From Peptostreptococcus faecalis (GTDB taxonomy: Bacteria > Bacillota > Clostridia > Peptostreptococcales > Peptostreptococcaceae), in the NCBI RefSeq assembly GCF_900240845.1, contig NZ_OERU01000001.1:517079-581078 (forward strand): DNA of 64,000 nucleotides. Direction: 5' to 3'. The position numbers were made by a program, and so were the translations under genes. The notes below the pieces were generated by a model. It saw only the letters and a list, made by a program, of their open reading frames with translations, had not been told where the DNA came from and ran no database searches. Shown here piece after piece: positions 36,069 through 46,261 of this stretch (its first letter is position 1; the number at the start of each line of letters is the position of its first letter).

Positions 36069-36896
36069 ATGTTCTTTTTAAATAGTGAAAAATATAAAAT
36101 TTATTATAAAGATGTCGGAGATAAAAAAGATACTCCTATCATTTTTTTACATGCTTGGGGATCTAACCACCATGATTTTGATTATACAATAGAAAATTTA
36201 ACAGGTTATAGAAAAATAGCATATGATCACAGAGGATTTGGACTTTCGGAAAAACCAAATCGAGATATGTCGCTAGCTAGATTAGCAAAAGATCTGAAAG
36301 AATTGATTGAGTACTTGGAGTTAGAAAATGTTATACTGGTTGGATACTCTATGGGAGCAGGTGTAATTTATAAATATATAGATACTTATGGAAACGAAAA
36401 TTTAAAAGGAATTGTAATTTGTGACATGACACCATATCTCTTAAACGAAGATGGATGGGAATATGGAATAATGTTTGGAAGATTTGGGCGTGAAGAATTA
36501 TTAAAGAGTATAGCAAGTCAATTTGATGATATGAAAAAAGCATACTTAGATTTATATATACAAATTAATCCATCTCTAGAAGGTAAAAATACATCTGTAT
36601 TAAAAAGAGTTATAGAAAAAGATTTAAGTGGAAATTCATATTATTCGATTACGTCAATGTGGTTTTCTCTATGTAGTGAAGACTTCAGAGAAACTGTTAA
36701 GAAAATTAAAGTACCGACTGCTTTATTTTTTGCTGATCCGGGATCTCTTGTGAACCCCAAGTCAGTTGAGTATTTAAAAGAAAATATAGATAATACTTAT
36801 ATTCACATGTTTGAAAAGTCTACACATAGCTTTATAAACAATAAGCCTAAATATTTTACTAAGGAATTAGAAAAATTCCTAAATATCATTAAATAA
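36069..36896 (+). CDS. Alpha/beta-hydrolase
   Basis: 275 residues. Catalytic Ser in the nucleophile elbow 'VGYSMGAGV', acid 'FADPGSL'-type region and His in 'KSTHSFINN'. Typical chloroperoxidase/esterase-like fold, cytoplasmic. Substrate unknown. It lies 11 nt after rqcH; no terminator between. Confidence 0.85.
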   Translation: MFFLNSEKYKIYYKDVGDKKDTPIIFLHAWGSNHHDFDYTIENLTGYRKIAYDHRGFGLSEKPNRDMSLARLAKDLKELIEYLELENVILVGYSMGAGVIYKYIDTYGNENLKGIVICDMTPYLLNEDGWEYGIMFGRFGREELLKSIASQFDDMKKAYLDLYIQINPSLEGKNTSVLKRVIEKDLSGNSYYSITSMWFSLCSEDFRETVKKIKVPTALFFADPGSLVNPKSVEYLKENIDNTYIHMFEKSTHSFINNKPKYFTKELEKFLNIIK

Positions 36897-36939
36897 TAGA
36901 AAAGCTTTCTTGATAATTTTATCTAATTATAAAATTTAT

Positions 36940-36948
36940 GTTATAATA
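36940..36948 (+). promoter_or_regulatory. Extended -10 promoter of yicC-gmk-rpoZ-coaBC
   Basis: TGTTATAAT with TATAAT at 36943-36948. A TTGATA lies upstream at 36911, but too far (26 bp). Leader about 75 nt. Confidence 0.45.
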
Positions 36949-37030
36949 GACTTTATGAAAAAGAATAATTATAATGGAAAATGATTATTTTAATAATAAA
37001 ACTATAATAAGGTTCGATTGGAGTGTACAT

Positions 37031-37912
37031 ATGGCTAAGAGCATGACTGGTTTTGGAATAGGTGATTTTAAGGATGATAATTATAATATATCCTTAGAAT
37101 GCAGGACTATTAATCATAAGTATCTAGATATTAATATAAGAATGCCTAGAAAAATTTCATATTTAGAAGATCAACTAAGATCACTAATAAAAGGATACCT
37201 TAATAGAGGACGTGTAGATGTATACGTAAAATTTGATACACTAAAATCCTCTGGTACAAATCTAGAATATGATGAAGATTTAGCTAGACAATATTATGGT
37301 ATACTTGATAGGATTAAGTCTGATTTCAATATATCTCAGGAGATATCTATTTCAGAAATATCAAAATTCCCAGAAGTAGTAAAAGTATCTGAATCTGAAG
37401 AGGATGAAGACATAATGTGGAATATGCTTTCTATTGCGGCTAACTCAAGTATGGAAAAATTATCTGAGATGAGGTTGGTCGAAGGTAAAAAACTAGAAAG
37501 TGATATTTTATTTAGAACAAATTTACTTGAAAGTAGCATAAAGGAAATTGAAAAAAATTCTGGTGCAATAGTAGAAGAGTATAAAGAAAAATTGAAATCG
37601 AGAATAAACGAGCTACTTGAAGATTCTAATCTTGTTGATGAAGCTAGAATTGCACAAGAGGTCGCAATTTATGCTGATAAGTCCAATATTACAGAAGAAA
37701 TTGTAAGATTCAAAAGTCATATACATCAATTAAGAGACACAGTTGTAGGCAATGATATAATAGGTAGAAAGATGGACTTTATAATACAGGAAATGAATAG
37801 GGAAGCAAATACAATTGGATCTAAGTCATCTGATATTAACATAACTAATACTATAATTGAAATAAAATCGGAGCTAGAAAAAATAAGGGAACAAGTTCAA
37901 AATATTGAATAG
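37031..37912 (+). CDS. yicC: YicC/YloC-family endoribonuclease-like protein
   Basis: 293 residues. Opens with the family hallmark 'MAKSMTGFGIGDF', which sets ATG 37031 (GGAG 8 nt upstream) rather than the in-frame ATG 36974. C-terminus 'GRKMDFIIQEMNREANTIGSKSSDINI' is the conserved endoribonuclease-like motif. Followed by gmk as in most Firmicutes, but remA, usually between them, is absent here. Confidence 0.92.
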   Translation: MAKSMTGFGIGDFKDDNYNISLECRTINHKYLDINIRMPRKISYLEDQLRSLIKGYLNRGRVDVYVKFDTLKSSGTNLEYDEDLARQYYGILDRIKSDFNISQEISISEISKFPEVVKVSESEEDEDIMWNMLSIAANSSMEKLSEMRLVEGKKLESDILFRTNLLESSIKEIEKNSGAIVEEYKEKLKSRINELLEDSNLVDEARIAQEVAIYADKSNITEEIVRFKSHIHQLRDTVVGNDIIGRKMDFIIQEMNREANTIGSKSSDINITNTIIEIKSELEKIREQVQNIE

Positions 37913-37929
37913 CTATGAGGAGATATGAT

Positions 37930-38556
37930 ATGATAGAAAAAAAAGGACTACTAATAGTTATATCTGGACCAAGTGGTGCAGGTAAGGGGACTGTTTGTAC
38001 TGAAATAGTAAGTAAAAAGTCTAACATTAAACTATCTATTTCTGCGACTACAAGAAGTCCTAGAGAAGGAGAGGTAGAAGGTGTAAACTATTTTTTCAAA
38101 ACTAAATCAGAGTTTGAAGAAATGGTGAATAAAGGCGAATTTTTAGAGCATGCTAAAATATATGATAATTATTATGGAACTCCTTTAAAAGCTATATCAG
38201 ATGAATTAGAAAAAGGAAGAGATATAATTTTAGAAATAGAGATGCAAGGAGCTATGCAAATAAAAAAAGCATATCCAGATGCAGTTTTTATATTTATGTT
38301 ACCTCCTAGTTTAGAAGAATTAAAAAATAGAATTACAGGAAGAGGAACTGAAACAGAGGAGCAAATTAAAAAAAGATTTAGCAGTGCGTTTAATGAAATA
38401 AAATTGGTTTCGGATTACGATTATTTTATTTTTAATAATACTGTGGAACAATCTGTTGAAGATATTCATAATATAATAAATGCAGAAAAATGTAAGGTAA
38501 GTAGATACAAAGAAGAAGTTATAAAGAAGTTTGAATTGGAGGAAAAAGAATGTTAA
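37930..38556 (+). CDS. gmk: Guanylate kinase
   Basis: 208 residues. P-loop 'SGPSGAGKGT', 'SISATTRSPREGEVEGVNYFF' GMP-binding. Converts GMP to GDP with ATP. ATG 37930 has GAGGAGA 6 nt upstream; the frame is open from 37915. Confidence 0.96.
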   Translation: MIEKKGLLIVISGPSGAGKGTVCTEIVSKKSNIKLSISATTRSPREGEVEGVNYFFKTKSEFEEMVNKGEFLEHAKIYDNYYGTPLKAISDELEKGRDIILEIEMQGAMQIKKAYPDAVFIFMLPPSLEELKNRITGRGTETEEQIKKRFSSAFNEIKLVSDYDYFIFNNTVEQSVEDIHNIINAEKCKVSRYKEEVIKKFELEEKEC

Positions 38557-38816
38557 AACCATCGATGAATGATATTGCAGAAAAAATAGAGAACAGATAT
38601 TACCTAATAGCTACTGTTTCAAAAAGAGCTAGAGAAATTGTTGATAATTCAGAGCCACTAGTAGAGGTAAAAGAAAACTTAAAACCGGTAATAATAGCTA
38701 GCGAAGAAATTATACAAGGCAAAGTAGGTTACAGATTGCTTACTGATGACGAAATAAAAGAACAAGAAATAGAACATAAATTAGAGCAAGAAAGAAAATT
38801 ATTAGAACAAGAGTAA
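38550..38816 (+). CDS. rpoZ: RNA polymerase omega subunit
   Basis: 88 residues. 'MNDIAEKIENRYYLIATVSKRAREI' and 'KPVIIASEEIIQGKVGYRLL' match omega. Start overlaps the end of gmk by 7 nt (GGAGG at 38537-38541), so translation is coupled. Confidence 0.95.
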   Translation: MLKPSMNDIAEKIENRYYLIATVSKRAREIVDNSEPLVEVKENLKPVIIASEEIIQGKVGYRLLTDDEIKEQEIEHKLEQERKLLEQE

Positions 38817-38876
38817 ATCAAAAAATGCGTTTGCAGGTATGATAATAAAAATGTGATTGTAAAGGAAGTAGAGTTT

Positions 38877-40097
38877 ATGCTAAATAATAAAACTATAGTA
38901 GTAGGAGTAACAGGTGGAATAGCAGCATATAAAGCATGTGATGTCGTAAGTAAGCTGAAAAAATTAGGAGCAAATATACATGTGATAATGACTAAGTCAG
39001 CATGTGAATTTGTAAATCCATTGACATTTCAAACCTTAAGTAAAAATTTAGTGACTGTTGATATGTTTGCTGAACCAAAAACATGGGAAGTTGAACATAT
39101 TGAACTTGCAAAAAAGGCAGATGCATTTTTAATTGTACCGGCAAGTGCAAATTTCATAGGGAAAATATCTTCTGGAATTTGCGATGATATGTTGACTACG
39201 ACTGTAATGGCAACAACTTCTAAGCTAATAATGGCTCCAGCTATGAATACAAATATGTACAATAATGTAATTGTTCAAGAAAATCTAGATAAACTAAAAA
39301 GAATTGGTTGGACAGTTATCGATCCTGCGAGTGGTGAATTGGCTTGTGGAGATATTGGAGCTGGAAAATTACAAGAAGTAGATAAAATAGTAGAAGTAGT
39401 TAAATCTTGTTTTGAAGAAATAGATAGAGCGAAGGATTTAGTAGGTGTAAATATACTTGTAACAGCTGGACCAACGATAGAGTCTATAGATCCGGTTAGA
39501 TATATTACAAATAGATCTAGCGGAAAAATGGGATATTCTATAGCTAGACAGGCAATATCTAGAGGTGCTAATGTAACACTAGTATCGGGAAAAGTAGAAA
39601 TAGAAAAACCAAAAGGGCTTTATAAATATATTGATATTGAAAGTGCGGATAATCTATACGAAACAGTTACAGATGAATTTTCATCAAATGATGTGATAAT
39701 ACAAAGTGCTGCAGTAGCAGATTATAAGCCAAAAGAGTATTCAGATAAGAAAATAAAAAAATCAGATGAAGATTTAGTCATAGAGCTATCAAGAAATAAA
39801 GATGTGGCATATGAGATTGGAAAAGAAAAAGGAAATAAAATTTTAGTAGGGTTTGCTGCAGAAACTAACGATGTTTTAACAAATGCAACTAGGAAAATTA
39901 AAAAGAAAAATTTAGATTTCATAGTGGCAAATGATTTAACAAAAAAAGGTGCTGGATTTAAGTCTGATACTAATATTGTCAAGATAATTGATGTAGATGG
40001 AAAAGTTGATGAATATCCAATCCTTAAAAAAACAGAAGTAGCAGATGTGATTTTAGATAGAATAAAAAATCTTATTGATGAGAAAAATATAAGGTAG
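38877..40097 (+). CDS. coaBC: Phosphopantothenoylcysteine decarboxylase/synthetase
   Basis: 407 residues. N-terminal CoaC flavoprotein ('VVGVTGGIAAYKACDVVSKL', catalytic 'PAMNTNMYNN') and C-terminal CoaB ('ILVTAGPTIESIDPVRYITNRSSGKMG'). Two steps of CoA synthesis; coaD lies at 61490. ATG 38877 has AAAGGAAG upstream; the frame opens with GTG 38853. Confidence 0.95.
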   Translation: MLNNKTIVVGVTGGIAAYKACDVVSKLKKLGANIHVIMTKSACEFVNPLTFQTLSKNLVTVDMFAEPKTWEVEHIELAKKADAFLIVPASANFIGKISSGICDDMLTTTVMATTSKLIMAPAMNTNMYNNVIVQENLDKLKRIGWTVIDPASGELACGDIGAGKLQEVDKIVEVVKSCFEEIDRAKDLVGVNILVTAGPTIESIDPVRYITNRSSGKMGYSIARQAISRGANVTLVSGKVEIEKPKGLYKYIDIESADNLYETVTDEFSSNDVIIQSAAVADYKPKEYSDKKIKKSDEDLVIELSRNKDVAYEIGKEKGNKILVGFAAETNDVLTNATRKIKKKNLDFIVANDLTKKGAGFKSDTNIVKIIDVDGKVDEYPILKKTEVADVILDRIKNLIDEKNIR

Positions 40098-40106
40098 TTT
40101 TTTTAA

Positions 40107-40138
40107 AAGGGAAGGTAATTAACTTTCCCTTGTTTTTG
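40107..40138 (+). terminator. Probable terminator after coaBC
   Basis: AAGGGAA(G) pairs with (C)TTTCCCTT around AT-rich loop, then GTTTTTG. Bulge makes it a moderate call. Confidence 0.5.
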
Positions 40139-40154
40139 TCGGGAGGTATATTAT

Positions 40155-42617
40155 ATGTATGTAGACGTTATACTACGAAATAAAAGTAAATATGCTGATA
40201 TGTTGTTTACATATAGGATTCCACCGGAGCTTGAAGAGGAGATAAAAAGGGGACATAGAATCAGTGTTCCTTTTGGACGGTCAGATAAACCTATTGAAGC
40301 CTTTGCTATTACCGTAAAAGAAAATCTTGAAAAAGATAGTATAAGCCCAGAAAAGATTAAATATATAAGTGATATTTTAGATGAAAATCCAATGCTATCT
40401 GAAGAAAATATAAGGTTAATATTCTGGATGAGAAATAGATATATGTGCACATATGATGATTGTATAAATTTATTTTATCCAAAGGGATATTCACTAAAAT
40501 CTAAAAAGGTAATAACTTTTGGAAACAATGAAGAAATTTATTCAGATAATAGCAAGGAGAAAAAAATATTAGATTACGTAGTTGAAAATAATGGGAAAGT
40601 AGATTATATAGATGTAGTAAATCTTTTTGGTAAAAAAGCGATAGATGATATGAAGTCAAATGACAGTATAAAGGTGATTTGGGAGTATCAAGAGCGAAAG
40701 AACGAGAAGAAAATTAAATACATTAAACTCAATGATACTGAAGAAATAATAAAAGATAAAATTTTAGAAAATAAATATAGAATAGGGATAAGCCAGAAGA
40801 AATTATTAGAATTTTTATATTTAAACGAACAAGTTGAATTTCAAACAGCAATTTCTTTATTAAATATATATTCTTCTACAATAAAAAGTCTAGAATCCAA
40901 AGGCTTAATTAAGGTAGAAGAGATAGATTATTATAGGAGGGTGGATTCCTCTATAGAAGTTGAACAAAAAGAAATAAGCTTAAATGATGAACAAAAATTT
41001 ATATTCGAGTCGATTATAGACTCGGATTTAGATTTAAATAAAAAGCCACATCTTATACACGGAATAACAGGAAGTGGAAAAACTGAAATTTATTTGGAGT
41101 TAATAAAAAATAAACTTGAGCAAGGTTTGGAAAGTATATTACTTGTTCCAGAAATAGCTCTAACACCTCAAATGATTTCCAGAGTTAAAAATAGATTTGG
41201 AAATATGGTGGGAGTTTTTCATAGTATGTTATCTGAAGGCGAGAAGCATGATGTATATAGAGAAGTAAAAAATGGTAATATTAGAATTGTAATCGGTACA
41301 AGGTCAGCACTTTATCTGCCGTTTGATTCTTTGGGATTAGTGATAATTGACGAAGAACACGATCTTAGCTATAAATCAGATATGACACCTAAATATGACA
41401 CTATAGAAGTGGCTAGATTTATGGCACTAAAGCAAAATGTTACCGTAGTTTTAGGTTCTGCGACACCTTCTGTATCAGATTATTACAAGGCGTTAAATGG
41501 TGAGTATATACTTCATAAACTAATTAAAAGAGCAAATAAAAAGAGTTTACCGGATATAGAAATTGTTGATATGAGATTAGAACTTCACTCCGGTAATAGT
41601 TCAGAGTTAAGTAATAAGTTGTTGGACTCCATAGAAAAAACTGTTGAATCGAACAATCAAGTAATTCTTTTTCTAAATAGAAGAGGATATTCGAATTTTG
41701 TTACTTGTAAGGACTGTGGTCATGTTTTTACCTGTGAAAGATGTGATATATCCCTTACGTATCACAAAAATATTAAAAAAGGTATATGCCACTACTGTGG
41801 ACTTGAGGAAAATATACCCAATAATTGTCCTATATGTAATGGAATAAATATAGGGAGCTTAGGTATAGGCACTGAAAAAATAGAGGAAATGATAAAGAAA
41901 AAATTTCCTAAATACAGAGTAATGAGAGTAGATAAGGATACTACATCTAAAAAAGGTCAATTAGAGGATATTTTAAGAAAATTTAATTCACAAGAAGTAG
42001 ATATTCTAATTGGTACACAAATATTGAGTAAAGGTCATGACTTCGATAATGTGACTTTAGTGGGTATTATATCTGCTGATATGATGTTGAATTATCCTGA
42101 TTTTCGTTCTTATGAATCGACTTTTCAGCTGATAACACAAGTATCGGGAAGGTCTGGTCGTTCAGAAAAAGAAGGGAAAGTTATACTTCAAACTTATGAT
42201 ACAGAACATTTTGCAATTAAAAGGGCTGCTAATCATGACTATGAAGGATTCTATAAAGATGAAATAAAACTAAGAGAACTATTTGGATATGAACCTTTTA
42301 ATAGTATCTTTAGAGTAGTTTTTTCTCATAAAAATTATGATTTAGCAAAAAATAATGCGTATAAATTTTATGAAACTTTAAAATTTTTATTTGAGTCCAA
42401 GGACCTTGATATTAGTGGACATATACTAGGACCTAATGAGTGTTCTATAAATAAAATAAAAGAAAAATACAGATGGCAAGTAATTATAAAAAATAGAAAT
42501 ATAGATATAAAAATTTTAAAAGCCATGATAAAATATATAAGTGTTACAAAAAGAGATGATATATTTGATAATGGGGTATTAATAAACGTAGAATTGAATC
42601 CTAGAAGTTTTATCTAA
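40155..42617 (+). CDS. priA: Primosomal replication-restart helicase PriA
   Basis: 820 residues. 3'-DNA-binding N-terminus, winged-helix insert, Walker A 'GITGSGKTEIYLE', DEEH ('IIDEEHDLSYKS'), and the zinc-binding Cys set ('CKDCGHVFTCERCDISL', 'CHYCGLEENIPNNCPICNG'). Reloads DnaB at stalled forks. GGGAGGT precedes ATG 40155. Confidence 0.96.
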   Translation: MYVDVILRNKSKYADMLFTYRIPPELEEEIKRGHRISVPFGRSDKPIEAFAITVKENLEKDSISPEKIKYISDILDENPMLSEENIRLIFWMRNRYMCTYDDCINLFYPKGYSLKSKKVITFGNNEEIYSDNSKEKKILDYVVENNGKVDYIDVVNLFGKKAIDDMKSNDSIKVIWEYQERKNEKKIKYIKLNDTEEIIKDKILENKYRIGISQKKLLEFLYLNEQVEFQTAISLLNIYSSTIKSLESKGLIKVEEIDYYRRVDSSIEVEQKEISLNDEQKFIFESIIDSDLDLNKKPHLIHGITGSGKTEIYLELIKNKLEQGLESILLVPEIALTPQMISRVKNRFGNMVGVFHSMLSEGEKHDVYREVKNGNIRIVIGTRSALYLPFDSLGLVIIDEEHDLSYKSDMTPKYDTIEVARFMALKQNVTVVLGSATPSVSDYYKALNGEYILHKLIKRANKKSLPDIEIVDMRLELHSGNSSELSNKLLDSIEKTVESNNQVILFLNRRGYSNFVTCKDCGHVFTCERCDISLTYHKNIKKGICHYCGLEENIPNNCPICNGINIGSLGIGTEKIEEMIKKKFPKYRVMRVDKDTTSKKGQLEDILRKFNSQEVDILIGTQILSKGHDFDNVTLVGIISADMMLNYPDFRSYESTFQLITQVSGRSGRSEKEGKVILQTYDTEHFAIKRAANHDYEGFYKDEIKLRELFGYEPFNSIFRVVFSHKNYDLAKNNAYKFYETLKFLFESKDLDISGHILGPNECSINKIKEKYRWQVIIKNRNIDIKILKAMIKYISVTKRDDIFDNGVLINVELNPRSFI

Positions 42618-42703
42618 GATTTAGTTCTATCAGAGTAATAATTATAAATATAAAAAACAATTAAAACGACAATCGTGAGAGATAATAAATAATGGAGGTA
42701 AAA

Positions 42704-43150
42704 ATGGCAATAAGAAACGTGTTAAAAATGGGAGATTCGACTCTAAATAAAAAGTCAAAAGAAGTAGTTGATTTTAACGAAAGACTACACTTGTTACTTG
42801 ATGATATGGCAGATACTATGTATGAATCTGAGGGTGTAGGATTGGCTGCTCCACAGGTTGGAATGCTGAGAAGAGCAGTAGTAGTTGATATTGGAGAAGG
42901 TTTGATTGAACTTATTAATCCAGTAATAGTAGATTCTAATGGGACTCAAACAGATGTAGAAGGATGCTTGAGTGTAGAAGAATTTGTTGGTGAAGTAACT
43001 AGACCAAATTACGTAAAGGTAAAAGCACAAGATAGATATGGAAAACCTATAGAAGTAGAAGGTGAAGGATTTTTAGCTAGAGCATTTTGTCATGAAATTG
43101 ATCATTTAGATGGAATATTATTTGTAGAAAAAGTGAAAAAAGGTGAATAA
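42704..43150 (+). CDS. def: Peptide deformylase
   Basis: 148 residues. Motifs I-III: 'GVGLAAPQ', 'EGCLSV', 'CHEIDHLDG', which bind the metal and catalytic Glu. Start at 42704; the earlier in-frame ATG 42692 sits inside the ribosome site ATGGAGGT. Partner of fmt, which it precedes. Confidence 0.96.
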   Translation: MAIRNVLKMGDSTLNKKSKEVVDFNERLHLLLDDMADTMYESEGVGLAAPQVGMLRRAVVVDIGEGLIELINPVIVDSNGTQTDVEGCLSVEEFVGEVTRPNYVKVKAQDRYGKPIEVEGEGFLARAFCHEIDHLDGILFVEKVKKGE

Positions 43151-43151
43151 T

Positions 43152-44081
43152 ATGCGAATTGTATTTATGGGAACACCTGATATTTCAGTGAAATCTTTGG
43201 AGATATTAATCGAGCAAGGACATGAAATTTGTGCGGTAGTTACTCAACCTGATAAGCCTAAAGGACGAGGTAAAAAAATAGGAATTTCTCCTGTAAAACA
43301 AGTTGCATTAGATAATAATTTAGATATTCTTCAACCAATGAAAGCTTCGTCTAAGGAATTCATTGATACAATTAGAGATATTGCTCCCGATTTGATAGTG
43401 GTAATAGCTTATGGACAAATTCTTAAAAAAGAACTTTTGGAAATACCTAAATATGGTTGTGTGAATGTCCACGTCTCTCTACTTCCAAAATACAGAGGTG
43501 CAGCACCTATAAATTGGGTGATAATAAATGGAGAGAAAAAGACAGGTGTAACGACTATGTTTATGGATGAAGGTCTGGATACTGGAGATATTATTATGTC
43601 AAAAGAATATGATTTAGATAATAATATCACGGCCGGAGAACTGCACGACTGGATGAAGGATGAAGGAGCAAAACTTTTAGTAGAGACTATACAATTAATT
43701 GAAACAGGAGAGTATACAAGAATTAAACAGGATGATTCAAAATCTTCTTACGCTCCAATGATGGATAGAAACTTAGGTCATATAGATTTCTCTAAAAGTG
43801 CTACAGAAATACATAATTTAGTTAGAGGTACAATACCTTGGCCTGGGGCTTGGTGTGATTCTGAATATGGAAAAATTAAAATTTGGAAGACAAAGGTTGA
43901 GGACAAAGAATATAATACTACACCAGGAACTATCGAAAAAGTTTCTAGCGATGGTATTGAGGTAAGTTGTGGAAAAGGTACTTTATTGATTGAGGAACTT
44001 CAAATGCCAAACAAGAGAAGAATGTCAGTTTCAGATTATATAAAAGGAAATTCAATTGAAAAAGGAAGTATATTAAAATAA
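43152..44081 (+). CDS. fmt: Methionyl-tRNA formyltransferase
   Basis: 309 residues. 'FMGTPDISVKSLEILIEQGHEI', 'NVHVSLLPKYRGAAPINW' (formyl-THF site). ATG 43152 lies one base after def's stop, with AAAGGTGA; GTG 43143 is in frame but less likely. Confidence 0.96.
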   Translation: MRIVFMGTPDISVKSLEILIEQGHEICAVVTQPDKPKGRGKKIGISPVKQVALDNNLDILQPMKASSKEFIDTIRDIAPDLIVVIAYGQILKKELLEIPKYGCVNVHVSLLPKYRGAAPINWVIINGEKKTGVTTMFMDEGLDTGDIIMSKEYDLDNNITAGELHDWMKDEGAKLLVETIQLIETGEYTRIKQDDSKSSYAPMMDRNLGHIDFSKSATEIHNLVRGTIPWPGAWCDSEYGKIKIWKTKVEDKEYNTTPGTIEKVSSDGIEVSCGKGTLLIEELQMPNKRRMSVSDYIKGNSIEKGSILK

Positions 44082-44095
44082 AGGGGTTGTTATAA

Positions 44096-44770
44096 TTGTA
44101 TTATGATAGTACGTTAATATTATTAGTTCCAGCTATACTGCTTAGTTTGTATGCGTCGTTTAAGGTCAACTCGACTACTAAAAAATACTTTAAGGTAAAT
44201 GCTAGTAGTGGAATGACGGGAGAAGAGGTAGCAAGACGTATTTTGAACTATAATGGCTTGAGCAATGTTCCAGTATTACCAGTAGCTGGTGAATTGACAG
44301 ATCATTACAATCCTAGGTCAAAGTCTGTTAGTTTATCAGAAGAGGTGTTTTATGGAAGATCGATAACATCTATATCAGTAGCAGCTCATGAATGTGGGCA
44401 CGCTATTCAAGATAAAGAAGCTTATCCAGCAATGACGTTTAGAAGTGCACTTGTACCGACTGTGAATTTTGCTTCATCTGCTTCGTGGTTAATAATAGCG
44501 GCAGGATTATTTATGGGAAGTAAATTATTGTGGTTAGGAATAATTCTTTTTTCTGCGACAGTTTTATTTCAGGTAGTGACATTACCAGTGGAACTGAATG
44601 CATCAAAAAGAGCGTTAGTTCAGCTTGAAACTCTTGGTATAGTTGGTCTTGATGAAAAGAAACAAAGCTATAAGGTGTTAAGTGCAGCAGCTCTTACGTA
44701 TATTGCAGCAGCCTTGGCTTCTATAGCAACATTAATTAGATATATTGCTATAGCTAATGGTAGAGATTAA
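44096..44770 (+). CDS. yugP: YugP-type zinc metallopeptidase (membrane)
   Basis: 224 residues. N-terminal membrane helix, catalytic 'SVAAHECGHAIQDKEAY' (HExxH-like 'HECGH'), further helices. Starts at TTG 44096, 9 nt after AAGGGG; no ATG candidate is in frame nearby, so the rare start codon is real. Substrate unknown. Confidence 0.9.
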   Translation: MYYDSTLILLVPAILLSLYASFKVNSTTKKYFKVNASSGMTGEEVARRILNYNGLSNVPVLPVAGELTDHYNPRSKSVSLSEEVFYGRSITSISVAAHECGHAIQDKEAYPAMTFRSALVPTVNFASSASWLIIAAGLFMGSKLLWLGIILFSATVLFQVVTLPVELNASKRALVQLETLGIVGLDEKKQSYKVLSAAALTYIAAALASIATLIRYIAIANGRD

Positions 44771-44782
44771 ATACACTTAAGT

Positions 44783-44812
44783 ATGACTATGTGTCTATTG
44801 ACATATAGTCAT
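44783..44812. repeat. 13-bp hairpin after yugP
   Basis: 44783-44795 pairs with 44800-44812 with one G-T, loop TATT. It overlaps the next inverted repeat by 2 nt. Confidence 0.7.
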
Positions 44813-44857
44813 ATTATTATGAAATTTATTTGTATATTATAAATTTCATAATAATAT
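44811..44857. repeat. 19-bp perfect inverted repeat before rsmB
   Basis: Arms 44811-44829 and 44839-44857 are exact reverse complements; 9-nt loop. Together with the preceding hairpin it fills the yugP-rsmB gap. No T-run, so its termination role is unclear. Confidence 0.8.
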
Positions 44858-44895
44858 AGAAAAAATATAAATATAGAGAGATATGAGGAGAAAAT

Positions 44896-46239
44896 ATGTC
44901 GAGCAGAGATATAGCCTATAAAATACTAATAGATATAGAGGTAGGAAAAAATTATTCGAATTTAGCAATTAACAATCATCTTAAAAATCCAAATATCAGT
45001 AATATTGACAAAGGATTAATCACCGAAATAGTTTATGGTGTAATAGAAAATGAGAAATATATAGATCATATGATTAATAAAGTCTCAAAAATCAAAGTTA
45101 GAAAAATGTCTAACATAGTAAAAATCATGCTGAGAATAGGTGTATATCAGATGATGTTTTTGGATTCTGTTAAGGATTATGCAGCTATAAATGAAACTGT
45201 AAATATTGTAAAAAGATTAGATAAAAAATCTTCTGGATTTGTAAATGCGGTATTAAGAAATATATCAAGAGACAAAGATAATATAAAAGTTGTAAATGCA
45301 AAAGGTATAGACTACCTATCCATTAAATATTCTTATAACAAGTGGATAGTTGGTAGATTTGTTAAGGAATACGGATATGAATTTACAGAGGAGTTACTAG
45401 AGGCTCTTTCTGAAAAATCGAAACTATATGTAAGGGTAAATAAAACAAAATCAAAAGAATTTAATTCTTTTGATGAATATATAAATTTTATTATAGATTC
45501 ACTAGGAAAAGACGGTGTGGAAGCAAAAAAGGTAGATGTAGTAAAAGAGGCTTTACTTGTTAAAAACTTTAAAAATATAGAAAAAAACGAACTGTTTAAG
45601 AATGGATATATAAGTATACAAGATGTCAGTTCTATGTTAGTAGCCGAAGTGCTAAATCCTAAAAAGAATTCTAAGGTATTAGACGTGTGCGCAGCTCCTG
45701 GTGGGAAAAGCACACATATAGCCGAATATATGGAAAATACTGGAGAAGTAGTATCTCAAGATATATATGAACATAAGATAAAACTTATAGACACTTATGC
45801 GAAGAGATTAGGTCTTAATAATTTAAAAACTAATTTAGCTGATGCTGAAGTACTAGATGAAAATTATATAGAAAAGTTTGATTACGTCGTATGCGATGTT
45901 CCTTGTTCAGGGATGGGAATAGTTAGAAGGAAACCAGAAATAAAGTATAAAAAAGAAGAAGATGTAGTTGAACTTTCAAAAATACAGTCAAAAATATTGA
46001 GAAATTCATCAAAGTATGTAAAAAAAGGAGGAATTCTTATATATTCAACATGTACTCTTTTTAAAGAAGAAAATATGGATATTATTGAAAATTTCTTAAA
46101 TGATAATAAAGATTTCACGTTAGATATTATAGATAATGTAATGATAGACAAAGAAACTCAAAAAGATGGATATTTAAAGATATTACCTAATAAACATAAT
46201 ATGGATGGATTCTTTATTTGTAGAATGAAAAAAATTTAA
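44896..46239 (+). CDS. rsmB: 16S rRNA m5C967 methyltransferase RsmB
   Basis: 447 residues. NusB-like N-terminal domain (1-~130), SAM motif 'LDVCAAPGGKSTHIAE', catalytic Cys in 'DVPCSGMGIVRRKPEIKYK' and 'YSTCTLF'. GAGGAGA precedes ATG 44896. Confidence 0.95.
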   Translation: MSSRDIAYKILIDIEVGKNYSNLAINNHLKNPNISNIDKGLITEIVYGVIENEKYIDHMINKVSKIKVRKMSNIVKIMLRIGVYQMMFLDSVKDYAAINETVNIVKRLDKKSSGFVNAVLRNISRDKDNIKVVNAKGIDYLSIKYSYNKWIVGRFVKEYGYEFTEELLEALSEKSKLYVRVNKTKSKEFNSFDEYINFIIDSLGKDGVEAKKVDVVKEALLVKNFKNIEKNELFKNGYISIQDVSSMLVAEVLNPKKNSKVLDVCAAPGGKSTHIAEYMENTGEVVSQDIYEHKIKLIDTYAKRLGLNNLKTNLADAEVLDENYIEKFDYVVCDVPCSGMGIVRRKPEIKYKKEEDVVELSKIQSKILRNSSKYVKKGGILIYSTCTLFKEENMDIIENFLNDNKDFTLDIIDNVMIDKETQKDGYLKILPNKHNMDGFFICRMKKI

Positions 46240-46261
46240 AAATCAATAGAGGTGTGGTATA

